Origin: HGM04593 sp045661225
GTDB lineage: Bacteria > Bacteroidota > Bacteroidia > Bacteroidales > Bacteroidaceae
DNA: 64,000 bases
Direction of reading: 5' to 3'
NCBI GenBank assembly: GCA_045661225.1
Contig: JAZRFF010000010.1
Coordinates: 62,001-126,000, forward strand
Positions 8,825-18,603 of the stretch are shown piece by piece (positions within the stretch are counted from its first letter, which is position 1; every line of letters begins with the position of its first letter). Position numbers and translations under genes: made by a program. The notes under the pieces are model-generated. The model worked only from the letters and a program-made list of their open reading frames with translations. It did no database searches and was not told where the DNA came from.

Positions 8825-9532
8825 TCAGAATATTTTATTGAAAAAGTTATCAATAAGGTACTGCATACCCTCCGAAGCACCCGATTTTATGTGCCCGACA
8901 GCATATTCGGAGTTTACATTAACCTCATTCGGGTCTATAAGAAAAACCGGAATATGGTTCGGCACATACGATACCAGCCCGGCTGCCGGATAGACATTAA
9001 GCGAGGTGCCAATAATTATAAATGCATCGACTCCCTCAATTGCAGCGACAGCCTCCTCGATGCGAGGAACGGCCTCACCGAACCACACGATGAACGGGCG
9101 TAATTGAGAGCCGTCCGATGCAAGGTCACCCAATTTAATATCTATACAATCGGGGGTAAGTGTCTTTATATAGTCCTCGTTGTATGGTTCACGAGAGGAG
9201 CACACCTTCATAAGTTCTCCGTGCAGATGAATAACCTTTGTTGAACCGGCACGTTCGTGAAGGTCATCGACATTTTGCGTAATAACGGTAACATCGTACT
9301 CTTTCTCCAATGCTGCAATAAGTTCGTGCCCTTTGTTTGGGACAACCTCAAGCAGTTGACGACGACGTTTATTGTAAAAATCAAGCACAAGAGCCGGATT
9401 GGCCCTGTAACCCTCGGGGGTTGCAACCTGCTCAACCGGATATTCGTCCCACAAGCCGCCACCACCTCGGAAGGTGCTTATACCGCTCTCGGCGCTCATT
9501 CCGGCACCGGTCAATATTACAATCTTTTTCAT
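8825..9532 (-). CDS. cobB: NAD-dependent protein deacylase, sirtuin class III (CobB-like)
   Basis: 235 residues. The Rossmann motif is LTGAGMSAESGISTFRG near the N-terminus. TQNVDDLHERAG and HLHGEL (catalytic H104) form the core, and IIGTSLNVYPAA and LIDPNEVNV form the C-terminal NAD site. Y53 and R56 (YNKR) match the Tyr-x-x-Arg pair that marks sirtuins able to remove succinyl and malonyl groups. The usual Cys4 zinc ribbon is missing: only C111 and one later Cys are found where four are expected. The ATG at 9532 lies only 18 nt beyond the terminator of the preceding SusD operon, so its promoter must be very short-leadered or expression must come from read-through. Confidence 0.94.
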   Translation of the reverse strand: MKKIVILTGAGMSAESGISTFRGGGGLWDEYPVEQVATPEGYRANPALVLDFYNKRRRQLLEVVPNKGHELIAALEKEYDVTVITQNVDDLHERAGSTKVIHLHGELMKVCSSREPYNEDYIKTLTPDCIDIKLGDLASDGSQLRPFIVWFGEAVPRIEEAVAAIEGVDAFIIIGTSLNVYPAAGLVSYVPNHIPVFLIDPNEVNVNSEYAVGHIKSGASEGMQYLIDNFFNKIF

Positions 9533-9545
9533 TATACAAGGTATT

Positions 9546-9582
9546 AAAATATAAGGAACCCTCGAGTTCGAGGGTTCCTTAT
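9546..9582 (-). terminator. Terminator of the FAS1/SusCD operon
   Basis: ATAAGGAACCCTCGA at 9551-9565 pairs with its complement at 9568-9582 (15 bp with a 2-nt turn). On the minus strand it is followed by ATTTTAATAC. It lies 17 nt downstream of the SusD stop codon and directly before cobB. Confidence 0.85.
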
Positions 9583-9598
9583 ATGATATTTCAGAATA

Positions 9599-11710
9599 TT
9601 AAGCGTTCTCGGAATTCTCATTACCCGATTCCTCGGTTGAGCCTTCTTCGGTTGCGCCATTATCATCGCCGGTATTATCCTCGTTGTCGCCATTCTCGCC
9701 ACCTTCATTCTCGCCCTCCGATGGGATTGAAGGAACAGGTGTCGGCTCAATTGGATTATCGGGGAAAGGCATATACCAGTTCGCCTCGTTGCTCATATCC
9801 TCACGCACCTCGGCATCATAATCGAACGCAGGGTTGCGATGCGAAACAGTGTTATTCTTGTCACGTCCGGCAATGCGCAATGCAAGAACATCGGTGTCGT
9901 CAAGAGCCTTTGAGACACGCACAAGGTCACCGAAACGAGTTCCCTCCCACGCAAACTCAAGCGCCATCTCATCAAGGATAAGCTCAGAGACGTAAAGCAT
10001 TGAGTCCTCTTTTGTAAGTTCTCTTGTAAAGACCTCTATATCGCCTTGTTTCTCAATAAGTCCCAAATAACGTGCTACACAAGTATCGCTAAGTGCGTAA
10101 TACTTGTTTTTCTCGCTGTCACCAGAACCACGTGAGTGTATTCCCGAGTTCTCTTCAAACTGAGTATAGTCAAAATTAAACTCAACAACATCAGTAGGAG
10201 GATTATCAGGGTCAAGAATCTTTTTTGTAACCAGATTGCCCAGTTCATCGGTGTCTGTCTCGTAAAGATAATGCGCGTCCTTATAAAGAGGGTAATTAGT
10301 CTTTACACCATCTTTCAACACAGTCATTGCAAGCTCCATTGCACCATCATAATTCTCACGAGCCATACCCATTAAAGCCTCTGCGAAACGCAAGTATGCA
10401 AGTTCCGGACGTAACAGTGTTACTGACAATGTGCGTTCCGTGGGGTTGTATTTCTTAAATAAGAGGTCAATAGAAGTTGCTTTATCAAGATTATGCTTAG
10501 CAATAAGATTATTGAGTTCAAGCTCTGTGCCCATATCGTTGTTTGTGCTCTGGCTGAATGTCAAAGCGTGAAGACGCAGGTCACCACGAACCTCATAGGC
10601 ATCGCCATACTCAATATCCTCTTTTTCTGTTGTGAAGCAATAAACCTGACGCTCGGCCAATGACATTGCTCCGTTCGAAGCAACCACTTGCGAGGTGCAG
10701 CGCTCACCTTGAGGAGCAAATACCGAAGCAAGTTCGGACATTGTACCCTCTAATGAACTATTTGCAAAAAGCACGACGGTAAGGAAATTAGAGAGATTGT
10801 CCTTGAATTTTTCGGCGGCAAACAGTTTCGAGTAGTTGTTGTTTACAGCCTCACCACCTTCTAACAAATACTTAATGCTATAGGCATTGTCCTTGTAGCG
10901 CAGGTCTGCAGAGTTTGTTCCCGAACCAACCAAAAGGTCGTAGTAACACTGTGCGGCTTTCTTGTAATCGCCGGGGGCACCACGCCACAAGTACAGGTCA
11001 CCAAGCAACATTCTTATCGGATAGAAGAACTTCTTGGGTTGAACGGTCGCGCCGCTCTGACCTAAAAACTCAAAGATAGGACTCTCGTACGCCCATACCG
11101 GCATTGGATACAACGCAGGATTTTCATAAGGGAGAATGTCCTCTATAAGTTTCGCTATAATTTCGTCACGAGTAAGCATTGGACGGTTCATTACCTTCTC
11201 GGCATCACTGTGAGTAAGAATAGGCTCTGTGTAATACGGAGCACGACCATAGTTGATAGCCAATTGCAGATAGGTCCACGCACGTACACTCTTCACTGCC
11301 ACAAATTCGGGCAACATCAATTTAACATTATTCTTTGTCAATGTTGTATCGACACGAGCAAGGAATATGTTACAGTTATTGATTATTGAGTAGTAGTCCT
11401 TCACAGCAAGGTACTTGTTTGTCTCGACATTAAATACCGAGCGGCTTATCTCCTGAATGTCAACAACAGCATTCTCCTCGACAACGCTCACAAGGTCGGC
11501 ACGTACCTCGTTCAGAACAACCTGACGGTCGGCTACGCCTTGAACGGCTTTAAGGATACCCAGTACCGAATAAACCGAGTCATTCAATTCCCAATCGCCA
11601 AACTCATACTCAACGCGGTCTGAATCGACATTCAACATATCTTCGCAGGAACTGAACATAAACGCTCCGCAAAGAAGAAATGTTACTGTATAAATAAAAT
11701 TCTTTTTCAT
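9599..11710 (-). CDS. SusD/RagB-family surface lipoprotein with acidic tail
   Basis: 703 residues, longer than a usual SusD (500-600). The signal ends MFSSCEDMLNV with the lipidated Cys at 22. SusD features follow: helical TPR-like core, YSIINNCNIFLARVD, VRAWTYLQLAINYGRAPYYTEP, LRPELAYLRFAEALM and, near the C-terminus, DEMALEFAWEGTRFGDLVR. SusD proteins are lids over the SusC pore and capture the nutrient. The last 41 residues (663-703) are a low-complexity tail with 15 acidic residues and no Lys or Arg, which is odd for a SusD. It is the last gene of the operon, 54 nt after its SusC partner, with a hairpin in the gap. Substrate unknown. Confidence 0.95.
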   Translation of the reverse strand: MKKNFIYTVTFLLCGAFMFSSCEDMLNVDSDRVEYEFGDWELNDSVYSVLGILKAVQGVADRQVVLNEVRADLVSVVEENAVVDIQEISRSVFNVETNKYLAVKDYYSIINNCNIFLARVDTTLTKNNVKLMLPEFVAVKSVRAWTYLQLAINYGRAPYYTEPILTHSDAEKVMNRPMLTRDEIIAKLIEDILPYENPALYPMPVWAYESPIFEFLGQSGATVQPKKFFYPIRMLLGDLYLWRGAPGDYKKAAQCYYDLLVGSGTNSADLRYKDNAYSIKYLLEGGEAVNNNYSKLFAAEKFKDNLSNFLTVVLFANSSLEGTMSELASVFAPQGERCTSQVVASNGAMSLAERQVYCFTTEKEDIEYGDAYEVRGDLRLHALTFSQSTNNDMGTELELNNLIAKHNLDKATSIDLLFKKYNPTERTLSVTLLRPELAYLRFAEALMGMARENYDGAMELAMTVLKDGVKTNYPLYKDAHYLYETDTDELGNLVTKKILDPDNPPTDVVEFNFDYTQFEENSGIHSRGSGDSEKNKYYALSDTCVARYLGLIEKQGDIEVFTRELTKEDSMLYVSELILDEMALEFAWEGTRFGDLVRVSKALDDTDVLALRIAGRDKNNTVSHRNPAFDYDAEVREDMSNEANWYMPFPDNPIEPTPVPSIPSEGENEGGENGDNEDNTGDDNGATEEGSTEESGNENSENA

Positions 11711-11729
11711 TGTTGTATTTTATTAGCCC

Positions 11730-11753
11730 CCGCAAGGCTGTTACACCTTGCGG
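11730..11753 (-). promoter_or_regulatory. Hairpin between SusC and SusD genes
   Basis: CCGCAAGG (11730-11737) and CCTTGCGG (11746-11753) form an 8-bp perfect stem with an 8-nt loop in the 54-nt gap. No T-run follows, so it is more likely an mRNA-processing or stability element than a terminator. Confidence 0.6.
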
Positions 11754-11764
11754 AGTGTCGTTTC

Positions 11765-14700
11765 TTAGAGGTTAATCTTGACACCAAGGTGGAAGCTGCG
11801 TGTCTGTGGCAACAGACCTGCATCGACACCCTGATAGAGTACGTTATTATTCACAGAGAACTCTGGATCGAGACCCCTGTAACGTGTAAGGGTCAGTACA
11901 TTCTCGGCAGCGCACCACACGCTCAAAGCCTGAAGCCAATCGGCTGTAACAGGAATGTCGTAGGTGAACTTTACAGATTTGATTCTGAAGTATGAACCGT
12001 CCTCAATCCATCGGTCCGAGAAACGTGAGTTTCCAACAGGGTCACCGAAAGCGACTGATGGAATATCGGTCTTCTGTCCGTCAACTGTCCAACGATTCAA
12101 CATTGCCGATGTCTGGTTCATAAAGCTTGAACCACCCTCAAGCTGCTGACGATAGTAGTTGTAAACATCGTTTCCTATTGAATAGTTGCAGTTTACGTCA
12201 AGCTGGAAGCCCTTGTACGAAAGGCGGGTAAAGACGTTACCGTAAACATCGGGGTGCGGGTTACCAATAACGGTCTTGTCATTATCGTCGATGCAGTTAG
12301 GATCGTTACCCGGATTCACATCAACAAATTTCATATCACCGGCCTTGAAGTACTGCTTTGCACTTGTAGCATCGCGCTGGAAGAGTCCAAGCTCATCGGC
12401 CTCTTGTGCACTTGCAATAACGCCATCGGTCTTGTAGCCCCAGAAAGCGCCGATGGGCTGGCCCACAAGTGTTGCAACCTCGCCACCGTAAACCGATACC
12501 GGAGCAATAGCCTCGTCAAGCGCTGTAATCTCATTCTTGTAGTGACCTACCGAAGCACCAAATTCCCACTGCCAGTTCTTTGTATTGATGAGTTTAGCGT
12601 TAAGGGTTGCCTCAATACCGGTATTCTGCAGTTCGCCACCATTAGCCCAATACTTGTCCATACCTGTAACAAACTTATACTGTTTCTGAACAAGAAGGTT
12701 CGAAGTCTTTGAGTTATACCAATCGACCGAAAGTGTCAAACGGTTTTCGAAGAGTGCAGCATCAAGACCCACGTTTACACGGGCTGTCTGCTCCCACTTG
12801 ACACCGTCGTTCTCAACATTACCAAGCTGAAGACCCATTGAGTTTTTATCGAATTTCACAGACTGCAAATAGCTGCGAGCTGCAAAATAGTCAATAGCAT
12901 CGTTTCCGGCAATATCGTATCCGGCACGCAACTTAAGCTGGTTAATAGGCTTCACATTAAACCACGACTCCGAAGAAACAAGCCAAGTAGCCTGAACCGA
13001 CGGGAAGAGACCCCAAGCCACGCCACACATTTTAATAGCGCCGTCAGCGTTCTTACCGAAACGTGAAGATGTCTCCATTGAAGCAGCCAACTGCAAGAAA
13101 TAACGTGTCTTATAAGAGTAGTCGGCATTCAAATACCAGGCCATATTAGACCATACATTCCTGTCACCCTCACTCTTTACGTGGTCACGTGAAACGTTAA
13201 TGTTGAAGTTATTGTCACTACCAGTGTTTGCGCAAGAAACAACATTCGAGTCGAAATTGAAGTTTGTATAACGGAAACCACCGGTTACATCAATGCTATG
13301 AGCGCCAAGAACTTTACTCCACTCAACACGGGTATCGCTTGAGATAGCCAACTCCTTACCGAAGAACGATGATACGTAGTTACCGATGGGCTTACTGCCA
13401 AGTGAAGGCACATAGAAGTGATGCCATACAGCATCGGACGATGTTGAGTAAGGAAGATAATACTTCTCGCTCACACGATGCAATGAGTAGTTGAAAATCT
13501 CAGAAATCTTAAAGTCGCCAAGTCTGAGTTCCGGAGCTACAGTAATACCCATATTGGTATATTCAAGCTCGTTCTTCTCGGGTACTGACGCTTTATTAAG
13601 GATTGTCAACGGGTTGTAATATGCATTATTCGGATATGCGACCATACCGCTGTTGCTTACTACCTCATAAGCAAAGTCGTCACAGACATCATAGTTAGGG
13701 CTTATTATACCACTCTGCGAATAACGGTAAGGGCTGAGGAACGGAGACTTTATAGCCGAGAGCACGCCTGTTGAAGAGATTGGGAAGGCTGTGGGGTCCT
13801 CACGCATACCGTCATCGAGCAGCTCGCGACCTGTACGTGAATATGAGATATCCACGCGGGTGTCGAAGTTCTCGGCAAGTGAAATATCGGAATTCAAACG
13901 TATGTTCAAACGATTGAAATCGTTGCCCTTAAGAGGAGAGTCGGCAAGAGTATATCCGAACGAGAAGTTATACATAGCAATCTCGTCACCACCCTCTACA
14001 TTAAGCTTATAGTTCTGAGTAATGGCTTCGTTGTACACATAATCGGTCCAGTCGGTGTTATTATGGTACTTATCGTAATGAACATAACTCTTATCCTGAC
14101 GCAAGAAACCGTAGTTCTTTGTAGGATTGATAGTCATTGTAGACATAAGGTCGTTGGCATAGATACGAAACTCCTCGGCACCCAACATATCAAGTTTATT
14201 GGGAGTGAGTGCTACACTGCCATAGACGCTGGCTTTAATGCGGGTAGCCATACTCTTACCGCGTTTGGTGTTGATAAGAATAACACCATTTGCGGCACGT
14301 GCACCGTACAACGCAGCACCGTTCTTAATAACCTTTACGTCGCTGATGTCGTTTACATCAATTGCATTGAGAATGTTATTGAACACACCCATATGGATTG
14401 TCTCGTTATTCTCCTGCAAGTCCCATATTACACCATCGACAACGAACAGAGGCTGGGTATTGCCATTAAGAGAGTTTACACCACGCACAAACATTACGTT
14501 ACCTATACCAGGTGTTCCAGAACGTGTTATAGAGCGTACATCAGCTCCCAACTTGTTCTGAATGTCGCCATCTATTGACAATCCCCAAGAATCCTCATTG
14601 ACAAAACCGCGTGTTGCCTGAGATTCAAAGTCGTTGCTATAGTTTTCGGCAAAATCGCTTGGGTAAAGACGTATATTTATAATATCTCTCTTGCCTACAG

Positions 14701-15055
14701 CCTTCTGCGCCAAGAGGTAATTCTGGGTAGAGAAACTCAAAAGAGTAACGTATGACGGAATGTTCAGTTTGTACTTTCCGTCGGCATCGGTCATTGTGGT
14801 AACCTTCTTGTGGCCTGTTGCCTGCACACGCACACCGGCAATAGGAGTGTTCGTTGCAGCGTCATACACCGTACCGGTAATGACACGCATCTCGTTGGCG
14901 GGCTTGGCCTTGAGCTCGACACTTACAGAATCGTTTGCAGCACGACTGTCAAACTTAATTTCTGACGCGTGGGCAACCGAAGGTAGAAGCACCAACAGAG
15001 CCACCGCTAATTTCATAAATTGTCGCATATACATAGTTAATTTCATTATTATCAT
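11765..15055 (-). CDS. SusC/RagA-family TonB-linked outer-membrane transporter (second pair)
   Basis: 1096 residues from the ATG at 15055; nearby ATGs at 15046 and 15028 are alternatives that keep the signal peptide (MKLAVALLVLLPSVAHA). After it come a carboxypeptidase-regulatory-like beta domain (about 57-130: ITGTVYDAATNTPIAGV, DADGKYKL), the plug domain with FVDGVIWDL and the SusC signature GAALYGARAANGVILINTKRGK in slightly diverged form, and a 22-strand barrel ending with an aromatic-rich C-terminal strand. It imports a large ligand across the outer membrane using TonB energy, with the SusD encoded next as its lid. It starts 8 nt after the FAS1 gene stop. Confidence 0.96.
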   Translation of the reverse strand: MIIMKLTMYMRQFMKLAVALLVLLPSVAHASEIKFDSRAANDSVSVELKAKPANEMRVITGTVYDAATNTPIAGVRVQATGHKKVTTMTDADGKYKLNIPSYVTLLSFSTQNYLLAQKAVGKRDIINIRLYPSDFAENYSNDFESQATRGFVNEDSWGLSIDGDIQNKLGADVRSITRSGTPGIGNVMFVRGVNSLNGNTQPLFVVDGVIWDLQENNETIHMGVFNNILNAIDVNDISDVKVIKNGAALYGARAANGVILINTKRGKSMATRIKASVYGSVALTPNKLDMLGAEEFRIYANDLMSTMTINPTKNYGFLRQDKSYVHYDKYHNNTDWTDYVYNEAITQNYKLNVEGGDEIAMYNFSFGYTLADSPLKGNDFNRLNIRLNSDISLAENFDTRVDISYSRTGRELLDDGMREDPTAFPISSTGVLSAIKSPFLSPYRYSQSGIISPNYDVCDDFAYEVVSNSGMVAYPNNAYYNPLTILNKASVPEKNELEYTNMGITVAPELRLGDFKISEIFNYSLHRVSEKYYLPYSTSSDAVWHHFYVPSLGSKPIGNYVSSFFGKELAISSDTRVEWSKVLGAHSIDVTGGFRYTNFNFDSNVVSCANTGSDNNFNINVSRDHVKSEGDRNVWSNMAWYLNADYSYKTRYFLQLAASMETSSRFGKNADGAIKMCGVAWGLFPSVQATWLVSSESWFNVKPINQLKLRAGYDIAGNDAIDYFAARSYLQSVKFDKNSMGLQLGNVENDGVKWEQTARVNVGLDAALFENRLTLSVDWYNSKTSNLLVQKQYKFVTGMDKYWANGGELQNTGIEATLNAKLINTKNWQWEFGASVGHYKNEITALDEAIAPVSVYGGEVATLVGQPIGAFWGYKTDGVIASAQEADELGLFQRDATSAKQYFKAGDMKFVDVNPGNDPNCIDDNDKTVIGNPHPDVYGNVFTRLSYKGFQLDVNCNYSIGNDVYNYYRQQLEGGSSFMNQTSAMLNRWTVDGQKTDIPSVAFGDPVGNSRFSDRWIEDGSYFRIKSVKFTYDIPVTADWLQALSVWCAAENVLTLTRYRGLDPEFSVNNNVLYQGVDAGLLPQTRSFHLGVKINL

Positions 15056-15063
15056 ACTACAAA

Positions 15064-16797
15064 CTATTCATTGGACGCATCTTCAGCATCAAGAACAGGG
15101 ATAAGCAATATCGCATCGATTCTGAATGAGAAATCGTAGTTGTTCTTGATTGACGGTTTACTGCTATAGGTAGTCTTTATAGACATTGTTACAGAATAAT
15201 CCTTGGGAAGATTGGTGTTGTAAACTTCGGCGTAGTCGAATTTTACGACAGCACGCTTGCTTGCATCTTTCTTGTCGGGCAAGAACAGGGTATCAAGCAT
15301 ATTGTTGCTTGACTCCAAATCCTTTACCGAGTATTTAGATGCTGTACCACCGGTGTTATTCTTCTGCTTAATCTCAATATCGAATTTGTTGGGCTTTATG
15401 CCAGTCTTATCCTCCTTGATGTTTGTAGGAACAACAATCAGGGCTACATTGTAACTTGCCGAAAGAACCTCGGGGATTTTAAACTCTGCAGTACCCGAAG
15501 CACCTGTATTGGGAGTAATCTCCAAATAGTTGCCACCCGAAATTTCCACACCCGCAAAAGCAGGGTCTTTGTTAATCTCGTTCTTGGCGATTTTTCTATA
15601 GAAACGCTGCTGATTACTTGTAGAGATTGTACTGAACGACCTGTTCTCGCACTCCATTTTAATAGTATCGTGCCACAAATCGAACTGGTCGAATGGAGCC
15701 TCGTCTACTATATAGAAATGTCCGTTAGAAAGCACACGCTCCGAACCCTCGACAACTTTAAATCGGGTCTTGGGGAATAATTTTCTGGTGCCTCCACGCC
15801 AAGCCGGCCATACAGAGTCTTCGGGGTGCTCAAGGTCTCTCTGCTCGTACTCGCTGTATGTCATAAACTTAATGGCATTAAGACGAGCTGTCTCGAAACG
15901 TTTTTCAGCACGCTCCTCATCGGTCAGTTCGGCCGGACCACTATATTTCGCCAAATTGTATGTATGGTGTTGCTCGCACTTTGCAACTAATTTTTCCCAT
16001 ACTTCGTTAGTCGGCACATATACAGTATACATAGAATCCTCTTCATTCAAGTAGCCTACTCCTCGTGGGTTGAGCATATCATTCTGCAATACAAAAGCCG
16101 AATCAAGGAAAGTCTCCTTACCATTGACAATGGGACCGGGCTGGCTCTGTCCCCTGTCGAACACAAGAGTATCGTATGACAAAAGATGTTCGACAACAGC
16201 GCTTACTCTCGGTTCACTTTTGAGATACTCCCAAATATTCAGACTATAGTCGGCCGGTTTCTCTATTTTGTGCAGAATACCGTTCTTTACACGATTGTTA
16301 GGAACAACAACTCTTTTACCGGCAAAAGAATAGCCTTCGGTATAATTGCCGGCAAATACTGCAGCCTTGTTGTTCAAAAGACGCACGCGGTTTGTTTCGA
16401 GCAGTTCTCCGTTGGCAGGCTGCAAATAGTTGCAAATGTGTGCAAGCACGAACTTACTGAAGACACTCTCACGGGCACCGTTGTTAATTTGTGCAATAAG
16501 GTCCTGTTTCTCCTCATCGGTAATTACAGGGGCCCACACCGTGTAGACACGTGATGTGTTGAAGAGCGAATCGGCGCAATGCTCGCCACATTCATTCACA
16601 ACCTCAAGGAAATTTGCCAATTCGCCGTCGGAGGATATAATCTCCAACATAGTCTTGTCGATATTTGGCACCTCATCAGTCACGTTAAGACCAATCTCAT
16701 CTTGGCAGGAGACGCTCGCAAAAAGCATTGCAAACAGCATCACGCCCGAGATAATTCTATGCTTAAAAATCGTATTCATATTATTTTGTTTTTTCAT
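15064..16797 (-). CDS. Fasciclin (FAS1)-domain surface lipoprotein, second of the operon
   Basis: 577 residues. Signal peptide ending FASVSCQDE with lipidated Cys at 31. Two FAS1-type domains are visible: the first at about 40-180 (VYTVWAPVITDEEKQDL, closing with NNRVKNGILHKIEKP), the second at about 195-375 (MYTVYVPTNEVWEKL, closing with LSNGHFYIVDEAPFDQF). The remaining 200 residues look like a beta-sandwich with no Cys and no catalytic motif I recognise. FAS1 domains mediate protein or sugar adhesion. In this operon the protein sits between two SusC/SusD pairs, the place where SusE/F-like ligand-binding lipoproteins are found, so a substrate-binding role is inferred. An ATG at 16779 is an alternative start. 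Confidence 0.88.
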   Translation of the reverse strand: MKKQNNMNTIFKHRIISGVMLFAMLFASVSCQDEIGLNVTDEVPNIDKTMLEIISSDGELANFLEVVNECGEHCADSLFNTSRVYTVWAPVITDEEKQDLIAQINNGARESVFSKFVLAHICNYLQPANGELLETNRVRLLNNKAAVFAGNYTEGYSFAGKRVVVPNNRVKNGILHKIEKPADYSLNIWEYLKSEPRVSAVVEHLLSYDTLVFDRGQSQPGPIVNGKETFLDSAFVLQNDMLNPRGVGYLNEEDSMYTVYVPTNEVWEKLVAKCEQHHTYNLAKYSGPAELTDEERAEKRFETARLNAIKFMTYSEYEQRDLEHPEDSVWPAWRGGTRKLFPKTRFKVVEGSERVLSNGHFYIVDEAPFDQFDLWHDTIKMECENRSFSTISTSNQQRFYRKIAKNEINKDPAFAGVEISGGNYLEITPNTGASGTAEFKIPEVLSASYNVALIVVPTNIKEDKTGIKPNKFDIEIKQKNNTGGTASKYSVKDLESSNNMLDTLFLPDKKDASKRAVVKFDYAEVYNTNLPKDYSVTMSIKTTYSSKPSIKNNYDFSFRIDAILLIPVLDAEDASNE

Positions 16798-16854
16798 TTA
16801 TTTGCCATTGTCTGCCAACCGACAAGGAGGAACAGACATAATTGCCATACAAAA

Positions 16855-18591
16855 TCAGTTCTGTTTAATAATCTCTTCCTCCTCCTCGTTCTTATATGCA
16901 GGGTTCTGAATAAGATCCTTGTTGAATCGTAATTCATCTTCGTGGATTGGCATAAAGAGCGCATCTATTGAAGCCATCTTTATAGCTACTGTAGGACCGC
17001 TAGCCAAACGTTCGGTAACGTCAAGAATACCTGATGTATTACCGTCGCACAATGCCTTACGTACAAGGTCGAACCATATTTTTCCTTCAAAAACAAGTTC
17101 TCTTACACGCTCTTCCCGAACAAGTTTGTGCATAGACTCTCGTGAGCCAATGTAAGAATTGGGCATAAGCTTATCCTTTGTGGGGTCTATGACTGAACGT
17201 GTATAAATAGCATTCACAATTTCGAAAGCCTGTTCAAAATCTTCGGTTGTCGAAGACTCGCGCAGTACCAAAGCCTCGGCCATCATAAGAAGCACATCGG
17301 TCTTACGATATACAATCCAATTGGCATCGTACCTGCCACTCTCGCGGAATTCCGCAGCCGGAGACGACTTTGCCACATACTTTGCAACGTATACAGTCGG
17401 TACTGCCTCGCTTTCACTGGATTCTTTATAGAATGTTGTATAGTTATAAGCACGAAGGTCATTCTTCTTCTTATAGAATTTATCGACAAAATTGTTTGGC
17501 ACTACCAAAAGGCCCTTACCACCTTGTGAGCCATATAAACCAGGCAAAGCGTGGCTGAAGTTCTTGTTCTCGGCAAGGTTTATCTCGACCTGAAGTTCCA
17601 ATATCGACTCACGTGAATTTCCGGTGCCGAAGGTTTCTACATATGCAGTACTGAGACCGTTCTTCAACATACTATTTTCACCCTCATTCTGCAAAAGATT
17701 GAATGGGAATTTCTCATAATCACTATTGGTCTTCTCCATTTCCTCTTCGTAGAGTTGGTCCATATTGTCAGATACCTGCTGGCAATATGCGATACAGTCA
17801 TTGTAATACTGCTCTACATCGCCTGTAGCTACAAGTTCACTATTGTCTTTGTAGTATGTAGCAAAGGCTGCACGCCACAACGATACATCGGCCTTCATTG
17901 CCAACACAGCATTCTCGGTTATGCGGCCAACATTCGATGCGACATTACCGTAACCGCCCGACTTCATTACAAGCGTCTCGGCTGTCTCAAGGTCTTCCAT
18001 AATATAGTTAAGAGCCTCCAATGGGTGTACCTGCTTGTATTTCGGCATATCATAGTCACCGATAACAGCCTCAAGAGCCATTGGAATATCACGGAATGCA
18101 CGTACAAGATAGAAGTGTCCCAAAGCTCTTAGAGCGTACATTTCACCTAATACAATATTCAAGTCCGACTCGGTAAAATCAGGGTCGCGTTCTACGACCT
18201 GTGGAGCACGTGCAATGACAAGGTTGGCATTCTGTATAGCCTCGTAGTATCGGCTCCAGTCACAATAGCGATTTTCATCTTCGATATTGGCTTCAATGAC
18301 GTCTTTAAGGTCTTCCCATTCGCCTCCGCTGAAAGTCTCGTTGTATGTCAATCCATAGGCACGCAACTCGCCCCAAACAATAGCTCTGTCAACAGCCGGT
18401 TTCTCGAGCAATTTCAAATAAGCAGTCGCCAAAACTCCATTAACATCGTCTTTTGTCTGCCAGTAGTGCTCCTCGATAACTTTATCGGGCGGGATAATTG
18501 TCAAGTAATCGGTACAAGAACTCAACAGAGTACCAAACAGAACAACGACAGCAACTGCAATCTTTTTACTTATATTGAATATTCTTTTCAT
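16855..18591 (-). CDS. SusD/RagB-family surface lipoprotein (first pair)
   Basis: 578 residues from the ATG at 18591; an upstream in-frame TTG at 18600 is less likely. The signal ends LLSSCTDYL with lipidated Cys at 26, followed by the SusD opening motif TIIPPDKVIEEHYW. Further signatures are YYEAIQNANLVIARAP, MYALRALGHFYLVRAF and the C-terminal VREERVRELVFEGKIWFDLVRK. Length is normal for the family. It starts 12 nt after the SusC stop and pairs with it. The protein is the nutrient-capturing lid of that transporter; nothing in it identifies the ligand. Confidence 0.96.
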   Translation of the reverse strand: MKRIFNISKKIAVAVVVLFGTLLSSCTDYLTIIPPDKVIEEHYWQTKDDVNGVLATAYLKLLEKPAVDRAIVWGELRAYGLTYNETFSGGEWEDLKDVIEANIEDENRYCDWSRYYEAIQNANLVIARAPQVVERDPDFTESDLNIVLGEMYALRALGHFYLVRAFRDIPMALEAVIGDYDMPKYKQVHPLEALNYIMEDLETAETLVMKSGGYGNVASNVGRITENAVLAMKADVSLWRAAFATYYKDNSELVATGDVEQYYNDCIAYCQQVSDNMDQLYEEEMEKTNSDYEKFPFNLLQNEGENSMLKNGLSTAYVETFGTGNSRESILELQVEINLAENKNFSHALPGLYGSQGGKGLLVVPNNFVDKFYKKKNDLRAYNYTTFYKESSESEAVPTVYVAKYVAKSSPAAEFRESGRYDANWIVYRKTDVLLMMAEALVLRESSTTEDFEQAFEIVNAIYTRSVIDPTKDKLMPNSYIGSRESMHKLVREERVRELVFEGKIWFDLVRKALCDGNTSGILDVTERLASGPTVAIKMASIDALFMPIHEDELRFNKDLIQNPAYKNEEEEEIIKQN

Positions 18592-18603
18592 AATCGTCAA
18601 CTT

